From positions 1 to 12,917 of the forward strand of contig JANRIM010000114.1 in the NCBI GenBank assembly GCA_033764865.1: a DNA stretch of 12,917 nucleotides. Reading direction: 5' to 3'. Below, in pieces: positions 7,290 through 12,917 of this stretch. The DNA is from VFBF01 sp033764865 (lineage in GTDB: Bacteria; Pseudomonadota; Alphaproteobacteria; Caulobacterales; Aquidulcibacteraceae). The stretch's first letter is position 1; each line of letters opens with the position of its first letter. The notes beneath the pieces were generated by a model that had not been told where the DNA came from, did not search any database, and saw only the letters and a program-made list of their open reading frames with translations. A program made the position numbers and the translations under genes.

Positions 7290-8560
7290 GCGGTCCGTAT
7301 GACGACGCCGACCAGGACGAGCAGCCGAAGAAACGCTTCGCGGGCATCGCGGTGGCGCGCCGGACGCTGATGGTGCTGGCGCCCATCGGGGTGATCGTGG
7401 GGACCGTGGCGGTGCTCGGCGCGCTCAACGCCACCCGCCCGAAGCCGGAAAAGAAGGACGGCCCGCCCAATCCCGTCGCCGTGCAGGTGGCCCCAGTCGA
7501 GCAGCGCTCCACCAAACTGTCCATCACCGTGCAGGGCGAGGCGCGCCCGCGCGTGCAGGCGGCCCTGGCCGCGCAGGTGGCGGGCCGCATCGTGTGGGCC
7601 GATCCCGCCTTCGGCGAAGGCGGCGCGTTCGCCGCCGGCCAGACGCTGGTGCGCATCGACGACGCCGACTACCGCCTCGCCGTCATCCGCGCCCGCGCAC
7701 AGGTGGCCGAAGCGCAGCAGGCCGTGACGCGCGAGGAAGCGGAAGGCGAGATCGCCAAGAAGGACTGGGAGACCATCGGCAACGGCCAGGCCTCCCCGCT
7801 CGCCCTGCGCGAGCCGCAACTCGCCCAGGCGCGCGCCATGCTGGACGCCGCCCAGGCGCAACTGCGCGGCGCCGAACTCGACCTGGAGCGCACCAACATC
7901 CGCGCGCCGTTCGCCGGCCGCGTGCGGGTGAAGCGCGCCAACATCGGCGATTACGTGGCCCCCGGCGCGCCGGTGGCGGACGTGTTCTCCACCGAGGTGA
8001 TCGAAGTGCGCGTGCCGCTGGCCGACGCCGACCTCGCCATCCTGCAGACCTCCGTGGGCTTCACCGCGCGACCGGGCGCGGGCGCGCCCGCCCACATCAC
8101 CGCCAGCGTCGGCGGCGTGGAGCGGCGCTGGGAAGGCCGGCTTGTGCGCACCGAAGCGGCCATCGACCCGCAGACGCGCCTGGTTTACGGGTTCGTGGAG
8201 GTGCGCGACCCGTTCGCCGCGCGCAACGCCTCGCCGCTGCCGCCGGGACTGTTCGTCACCATCCACATCGACGGCGCGCGTTCGGAGAACTTCTTCGCCG
8301 CCCCGCGCGGCGCGCTGAAGCGCAACGAGTACGTCTACGTCGTCAACCCCGACAACACGATCGACGTGCGCACCGTGAAGGCCGCCCAGACCACCGGCGA
8401 CGAAGTGTACTTCCGCACCGGGCTCGCGGCGGGCGAGCGCGTCGTCGTCTCGCACCTGCCCTCCCCGCGGGACGGGATGAAGGTCACCCCCATCGCGCGC
8501 GCAGCCTCCATCGACCCGGACGGGGCCGGGGACCTGCGCCAGCGCACCGAAACGGAGTAG
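7286..8560 (+). CDS. RND efflux periplasmic adaptor (membrane-fusion protein)
   Basis: This 424-residue protein links the inner-membrane pump to the outer-membrane channel. The N-terminal tail is charged and cytoplasmic, and residues about 27-48 form a membrane anchor with no cleavable signal. Then come a split lipoyl domain (first half QVAGRIVWADPAFGEGGAFAAGQTLVRID, in two pieces around 97-125; second half IRAPFAGRVRVKRANIGDYVAPG), an Ala/Gln/Glu-rich helical hairpin between the halves (about 128-205), a beta-barrel domain and a membrane-proximal domain (FFAAPRGALKRNEYVYVV, near 330-350). Order and length match the HlyD/AcrA family. It overlaps the upstream gene by four bases and its stop lies four bases before the pump start, so translation is probably coupled. 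Confidence 0.93.
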   Translation: MSGPYDDADQDEQPKKRFAGIAVARRTLMVLAPIGVIVGTVAVLGALNATRPKPEKKDGPPNPVAVQVAPVEQRSTKLSITVQGEARPRVQAALAAQVAGRIVWADPAFGEGGAFAAGQTLVRIDDADYRLAVIRARAQVAEAQQAVTREEAEGEIAKKDWETIGNGQASPLALREPQLAQARAMLDAAQAQLRGAELDLERTNIRAPFAGRVRVKRANIGDYVAPGAPVADVFSTEVIEVRVPLADADLAILQTSVGFTARPGAGAPAHITASVGGVERRWEGRLVRTEAAIDPQTRLVYGFVEVRDPFAARNASPLPPGLFVTIHIDGARSENFFAAPRGALKRNEYVYVVNPDNTIDVRTVKAAQTTGDEVYFRTGLAAGERVVVSHLPSPRDGMKVTPIARAASIDPDGAGDLRQRTETE

Positions 8561-8564
8561 CGCG

Positions 8565-11500
8565 ATGTTGAGCGGCATTGTCGCCTGGTGGGGGCGCAAC
8601 CCCGTCGCGGGCAACCTGCTGATGCTGGCCTGCGCGGTGGCGGGCTTCCTGTCGTTCACGCGGATGGAGAAGGAGTTCTTCCCGCCCGGCAAGGACAACG
8701 CCGTCTACATCGAGGCCTTCTGGCCCGGTGCCTCCCCGGAGGACATGGAAAGCCAGGTCACAGTGCGCCTCGAAGAGGCCGTGGCCGATCTCGACGGCAT
8801 CAACTGGGTGCGCTCGCGCTCGGGCGAGGGCACGGCCTGGATCAACCTGGCCGCCAACCCGGGCGTGGACATCGAGGCGCTGACGCAACAGGCGCGCTCC
8901 AAGATCGATTCCATCAGCGGGCTGCCGTCCAACATGGAGCCCGTGCGCGTCGAGCGCCGCTCGTTCCGCAACTGGTCCATCATCATCGCGCTGCACGGCC
9001 AGACCGACGAACGCACCCTGCGCGAGGCCGCAGAGCGCCTGCGCGACCGGCTGGGCCTCATCGACGGCGCCACCAACACCATCGTGGTGGGCGCGCGCGA
9101 ACCGGAAGTGTCGATCGAGGTGTCGGAAGAGGCGCTGCGCCGCTACGGACTGACCTTCGACGACGTGGCGAGCGCCATCCGGCGCACGTCGGTGAACCTG
9201 TCGTCGGGCGCGGTGCGCACCGACGACGGCGACTACCAACTGCGCGCGCGCAACCTTGCCGACAACCGGGTGGACTTCGAGACCATCGTGGTGCGCCAGA
9301 CCCCCGACGGCGGCGTGGTGAAGGTGGGCGACGTGGCCCGAGTCATCGACGGCTTCCAGGACGTCAACGCCTACTCGCGCATGAACGGGGAGCCCTCGCT
9401 GCTCGTCAGCGTCCAGACCGGGGACCGCTTCAACATCACCAAGGTGGCCAAGGCCGTCGAGGAAACGGTGGAGAAGGCCCGCGAGACGCTGCCCGCAGGC
9501 GTCCAGATCTCCACCATCTACAACGAGAACGAGGACTACACCTCCCTCACGGGCATCCTGTTCCAGAACGCGCTGACGGGCTTCGCCCTCATCTTCCTGC
9601 TGCTGCTGCTGACGCTGCACCCGAAGGTGGCGGTGTGGGCGACCATCGGCGTCATGACGGCGTTCATGGGCTCGTTCATCATCCTGCCCTACGTCGACGT
9701 GTCGCTGAACTTCATGACCGTGTTCGGCTTCCTGCTGGTGCTGGGCATCATGGTGGACGACGCGATCATCGTGGGCGAGGCCGTCTACGAACGGATCGAG
9801 CGGGGCGAACACGGCGTGGAGGCCTCCATCCTCGCCACCCAGATCGTGCTGAAGCCGCTGGTGGCGTCCGTCGTGGTGACCATGCTGGCGTTCTCGCCCT
9901 GGATGCTGCTGCAATCGGAAGTCCAGCAGTTCACCCGCTCCATCTCCATCGTGGTGATGTCGACGCTGTTCTTCTCGCTGGTGGAGACGCTGATCATCCT
10001 GCCGGCGCACCTGGCGCACGTGACCCCGCCCAAAGGCGGCGCCACCGTCCTAGGCCGGCTGATGGCGGTGCAGCAGAAGTGCGCGCACTCGGTGATCTGG
10101 GTCGCCCGCAACGTCCACCGGCCGGTGCTGCGGCTGGCCGTGCAGTGGCGCTACCTCACGCTGGCGATCTTCATCGGCGCGTTCGTGATGGCCATCGGCG
10201 TGGTTTCCACCGGACGCATCAAGCAGACGTTCATGCCGGAGGTCGAAGGCGACTTCATGCAGGTGTCGATCGAGCTGCCGCAAACGACCCCCTTCGCCCG
10301 CATGGAGGAGGTGGCCGCCCAGTTGGACGCCGCGCGCCAGCAACTGGAGGCCGAGACCGGCGCCGTCGCCTACATCGACCCCAACACGGAGCAGAAGTCC
10401 CGCGGCGTCGTGCGCTCCTGGAGCCAGGCGATCGAAGAGAACGCCATCCGCGCCTATGTGGGCCTCACGCCCCCCGAAACGCGGCCCAAGCTGCGCTCCT
10501 CCGACGTGACCAAGAAGCTCGAGGCGCTGATGGGCCCCGTGCCCGACGCCGAGCGCATCAGCTTCTCGCTGTCCGGTAACGACCAGGGCGCCGAATTCCA
10601 GATCGCCATTCTCGGCGAGAACCCCGACGACCTGCGCGCTGCCGTGGACGAGCTGAAGGCCAAGCTCCTCACCTACAGCGCGATCTCCTCCGTGCGCGAC
10701 AGCCAGGAAGCGGCGATCGAGGAGCTGCGGCTGAAACTCCTGCCCGGCGCGGAGCAGACCGGCATCTCCATCGCCGACGTCTCGCGCCAGGTGCGCCAGG
10801 CCTACTTCGGCGAGGAGGCGCAGCGCCTGCCGCGCGACGGCGACGACGTGCGCGTCTACGTCCGTTATCCGCGCGACGACCGGCGCACGCTGGAAAGCCT
10901 CCAGCAGTTCCGCGTGCGCACCGCCGACGGGCGCGAGGTGCCGCTGGCGTCGGTGGCCGAGATCGAGTTCGCCCCCGGCGTCACCGGCATCGACCGGCGC
11001 CAGCGCATGCGCTCCATCCTGGTGGAGGCTGAAGGGCAGAAGGAGGAACGCGCCAAGATCATGCGGGAGCTGAACGAGCAGTTCTTCCCCACGCTCGAGG
11101 CGAAGTACCCCACCATCTCGCGCCGCGCCATCGGCGAGGCGGAGGCGCAGGAGGAGTTCTTCGCGGAGCTCGGCCCTCTGCTCGTGATGTCGCTGTTTGC
11201 GATGTACATGCTGCTGGCGATCGTGTTCCGCTCCTACTGGCAGCCCGCGCTGATCATGTCGGCGATCCCGTTCGCGTTCATGGGCTCCACGTTCGGGCAC
11301 CTGCTGTTCGGCACGGCGTTCGCGCTGTTCTCGTATCTCGGGATGATCGCGGCGGCGGGCGTGGTGGTGAACGACAACGTGGTGCTGATCGACAAGGTCA
11401 ACCAGCTGCGCGGGTTCTTCGGCCTGCGCCGCCTCGGCCCCGGGGAGCACGCCCACGACGGCGAAGGCTATTCCACCGTCACGGGCGGCGACGGCGCGAT

Positions 11501-11990
11501 CTGGGAGATCAAGCGCTACTCCGAAGAGCTCGATCTCGACCAGGACCTCCTGGCCAAGGCCGCCGCCCTCAACTTCCGCGGCGGGCCCATCGAGATCATC
11601 CGCTCCAACGACGCGTTCCACAACGAGGCCAACCTCAAGGAGCGCGCCCACGAGGCCGAGGCCGAGGGCTACGTGCTTGCGCGCGTCACCGTGGCCGAAG
11701 GGGCCATCGAGGGGGCGGTGTCGCGCTTCCGGCAGATCTTCCTCACGTCGGTGACGGAGTTCGTGGGCACCTCACCCATGCTGCTGGAGGGCGCCGCCAT
11801 CGCGCAGTTCCTGAAGCCCATGGTGCTGTCGCTCGCGTTCGGCGTGCTGCTGTGTATGCCCGTGACGCTGATCATGACGCCGGTGTGGTACGTGATCGGC
11901 AAGGACATGAAGAGCGTCCTTGGCCGCGTGCGGCGTATCTGGGACCGGGGCTGGACGGGACGCGCGCCGGAAGCCACGCCGGCGGAGTGA
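8565..11990 (+). CDS. RND-family efflux pump, inner-membrane permease, with extra cytoplasmic segment
   Basis: This 1141-residue proton-driven exporter is about 90 residues longer than AcrB-type pumps. Residues 11-30 form TM1, then a periplasmic porter domain (FPPGKDNAVYIEAFWPGASPEDMESQV in part), and TM2-6 from about 330. TM4 carries the proton-relay pair Asp398-Asp399 (GIMVDDAIIVGEAV). The second half repeats the layout from TM7 (about 525). The position of AcrB Lys940 is Asn936, in VVVNDNVVLID, a variant I recall from other RND subgroups. Between the end of TM10 (about 948) and the conserved RFRQIFLTS (1054-1062) lies a segment of roughly 90 residues where relatives have a short loop. GGAG stands seven bases before the ATG. 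The substrate cannot be named. It forms a tripartite pump with the two upstream genes. Confidence 0.95.
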   Translation: MLSGIVAWWGRNPVAGNLLMLACAVAGFLSFTRMEKEFFPPGKDNAVYIEAFWPGASPEDMESQVTVRLEEAVADLDGINWVRSRSGEGTAWINLAANPGVDIEALTQQARSKIDSISGLPSNMEPVRVERRSFRNWSIIIALHGQTDERTLREAAERLRDRLGLIDGATNTIVVGAREPEVSIEVSEEALRRYGLTFDDVASAIRRTSVNLSSGAVRTDDGDYQLRARNLADNRVDFETIVVRQTPDGGVVKVGDVARVIDGFQDVNAYSRMNGEPSLLVSVQTGDRFNITKVAKAVEETVEKARETLPAGVQISTIYNENEDYTSLTGILFQNALTGFALIFLLLLLTLHPKVAVWATIGVMTAFMGSFIILPYVDVSLNFMTVFGFLLVLGIMVDDAIIVGEAVYERIERGEHGVEASILATQIVLKPLVASVVVTMLAFSPWMLLQSEVQQFTRSISIVVMSTLFFSLVETLIILPAHLAHVTPPKGGATVLGRLMAVQQKCAHSVIWVARNVHRPVLRLAVQWRYLTLAIFIGAFVMAIGVVSTGRIKQTFMPEVEGDFMQVSIELPQTTPFARMEEVAAQLDAARQQLEAETGAVAYIDPNTEQKSRGVVRSWSQAIEENAIRAYVGLTPPETRPKLRSSDVTKKLEALMGPVPDAERISFSLSGNDQGAEFQIAILGENPDDLRAAVDELKAKLLTYSAISSVRDSQEAAIEELRLKLLPGAEQTGISIADVSRQVRQAYFGEEAQRLPRDGDDVRVYVRYPRDDRRTLESLQQFRVRTADGREVPLASVAEIEFAPGVTGIDRRQRMRSILVEAEGQKEERAKIMRELNEQFFPTLEAKYPTISRRAIGEAEAQEEFFAELGPLLVMSLFAMYMLLAIVFRSYWQPALIMSAIPFAFMGSTFGHLLFGTAFALFSYLGMIAAAGVVVNDNVVLIDKVNQLRGFFGLRRLGPGEHAHDGEGYSTVTGGDGAIWEIKRYSEELDLDQDLLAKAAALNFRGGPIEIIRSNDAFHNEANLKERAHEAEAEGYVLARVTVAEGAIEGAVSRFRQIFLTSVTEFVGTSPMLLEGAAIAQFLKPMVLSLAFGVLLCMPVTLIMTPVWYVIGKDMKSVLGRVRRIWDRGWTGRAPEATPAE

Positions 11991-11996
11991 GCGCGA

Positions 11997-12027
11997 CGGA
12001 CCAGCCGCGCTTGCCCGCGCAGGTCCG
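11997..12027. repeat. Imperfect hairpin between pump and peptidase genes
   Basis: CGGACC (11997-12002) and GGTCCG (12022-12027) form outer arms, with a second short CGCG/CGCG pairing inside. It starts seven bases after the pump stop codon. There is no T-tract, so it is at best a weak terminator or an mRNA-end structure. The 78-base gap otherwise holds only the peptidase ribosome-binding site. Confidence 0.3.
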
Positions 12028-12068
12028 CATCGCCAAAGAGAAAATCTGAACGACCGGAGACGCAAACC

Positions 12069-12917
12069 ATGGATCGCAGGCATTTCCTCGGACTGGGCGC
12101 CAGCACGCTGGCCTACGCCGCCGCCTCGGGCTGCGCGACGCCGCCCGCCGCCGCGCCCGTGGCCGCGGGCCGCGCCGCCATCGGCGCCTTCGGCCTCGAT
12201 CTCGATGCTGGCGATCCCGCCGTGGCGCCGGGCGAGAACTTCTACCGGCACTGCTCGGCCGCCTGGCTGAAGAACAACCCCATCCCCGCCGACCGCACGC
12301 GCTGGGGCACCTTCGACATCCTCGCCGCCAAGGCGGAGGAGGACGTGAAGAAAATCGTGGAGGATCTGTCCGCCACGCCCGCAGCGCCGGGGACCACCGC
12401 ACGCAAGATCGGCGACTTCTACCGCGCCTACATGGACGAGGCCGCCATCGAGGCCGCAGGCCTTGCGCCCATCCAGGGTGAGATCGCAGCCATCGCCGCG
12501 TGCCGGACGCATGCCGACCTCGTGCGCTTCGCCGCCAACCCAGAGGCGCCCACGCGCCTGCCGCTGGTGGCGTTCATCTCCCTCGACCAGAAAAACCCCG
12601 ACCGCTACGTCGCCACGGTCACGCACGCCGGCCTCGGCCTGCCGGAGCGCGAGTACTACCTGAAAACCGACGAGAAATCGGTCGATCTGCGTGCGAAGTA
12701 CGTGGCCCACGTCGAGCGGCTGCTTGCGCTGGCGGGCCAGTCCGACGCCGGCGCGAAGGCGCGCCGCATCCTGGCGGTGGAGACCGCCATCGCCGAGCGC
12801 CACTGGGCCGTCGCGGACCGGCGCGACCGCGACCGCACCTACAACCGGCGCACGCGCGCGGAGGTGATCGCCCTGCTCGACGGTTTCCCCACGGAGGCCG
12901 CGCTGGACGCGCTGGGC
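12069..12917 (+). CDS. M13-family metallopeptidase, N-terminal part (partial, runs off right edge)
   Basis: The first 283 codons are present with no stop; M13 enzymes have about 650-700 residues. The zinc site (HExxH and a downstream Glu) lies beyond the window, so activity cannot be judged. The N-terminus MDRRHFLGLGASTLAYAAASGC has a twin-Arg motif (DRRHFLG) and a lipobox-like ASGC with Cys22, suggesting Tat export and lipid anchoring in the periplasm. The family N-domain is recognisable: DPAVAPGENFYRHCSAAWLKNNPIP, split as DPAVAPGENFYRHC and SAAWLKNNPIPADR, then IGDFYRAYMDE, LPLVAFISLDQKNPDRYV and GLGLPEREYYL. The usual Asn-Gly before the conserved Trp is Ser-Ala-Ala here. The ATG at 12069 has GGAGA eight bases upstream. 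It is on the same strand as the efflux operon, 78 bases downstream, with no obvious functional link. Confidence 0.9.
   Translation, partial: MDRRHFLGLGASTLAYAAASGCATPPAAAPVAAGRAAIGAFGLDLDAGDPAVAPGENFYRHCSAAWLKNNPIPADRTRWGTFDILAAKAEEDVKKIVEDLSATPAAPGTTARKIGDFYRAYMDEAAIEAAGLAPIQGEIAAIAACRTHADLVRFAANPEAPTRLPLVAFISLDQKNPDRYVATVTHAGLGLPEREYYLKTDEKSVDLRAKYVAHVERLLALAGQSDAGAKARRILAVETAIAERHWAVADRRDRDRTYNRRTRAEVIALLDGFPTEAALDALG

Noticed and set aside
7211..8698. 495-codon minus-strand open frame opposite the adaptor gene
   Set aside because: It has antisense composition, no family resemblance, and the plus-strand adaptor is clear.
8484..11651. Two long minus-strand open frames of 511 and 533 codons opposite the pump gene
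   Set aside because: They are His/Asp/Val-rich, low-complexity translations typical of the antisense of GC-rich genes and lie wholly inside a convincing RND gene.

Overview
The window is GC-rich (clearly above 60% by eye) chromosomal DNA of a Gram-negative bacterium, most likely an alphaproteobacterium. Three things suggest this: the gene order phoR-pstB-phoU-phoB resembles the alphaproteobacterial arrangement, the outer-membrane factor is NodT-like, and there is a Tat-type M13 peptidase. It reads as ordinary chromosomal housekeeping and accessory DNA. I see no tRNA, rRNA, transposase, phage gene or CRISPR array.

Layout, left to right. (1) Bases 1-553, minus strand: a membrane-anchored SRPBCC-fold protein that runs off the left edge. 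It is divergent from a MarR-family regulator (661-1122, plus). They share an AT-rich spacer holding a good sigma70-like promoter for the SRPBCC gene and several overlapping dyads, which suggests local control by the MarR protein. (2) 1242-1730, plus: a small MGMT-fold protein in which the alkyl-acceptor Cys of the PCHR motif is Trp, so it is probably a DNA-binding, non-enzymatic alkyltransferase-like protein. (3) 1758-5529, minus: the phosphate-starvation block, transcribed as phoR, then pstB-phoU-phoB. A near-consensus Pho box (4126-4143) lies just upstream of pstB, so PhoB probably activates its own operon. The genes for the permeases PstC and PstA and the binding protein PstS, often found between phoR and pstB, are absent from that place. 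(4) 5530-5858: a 329-base divergent control region with a perfect 18-bp palindrome and an 11-bp-arm inverted repeat. (5) 5859-11990, plus: a compact tripartite efflux operon coding for a NodT-type outer-membrane factor, a membrane-fusion protein and an RND pump. The first two genes overlap by 4 bases and the third starts 4 bases after the second. (6) 12069 to the right edge, plus: the N-terminal part of an M13 (neprilysin/PepO-like) metallopeptidase with a Tat/lipoprotein-like signal.

How the parts work together: PhoR senses or relays phosphate status and phosphorylates PhoB. PhoU and the PstB ATPase couple the transporter to PhoR, and PhoB would bind the Pho box and raise pstB-phoU-phoB. The efflux operon encodes all three layers of an envelope-spanning pump, but no regulator is adjacent.

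I did not find a clearly new system. The most unusual single feature is an approximately 90-residue extra segment in the RND pump, in a cytoplasmic loop that is normally short. The next most interesting are the phosphate operon without its permease genes, the Trp-for-Cys MGMT-like protein, and the structured control regions at 611-648 and 5696-5757.
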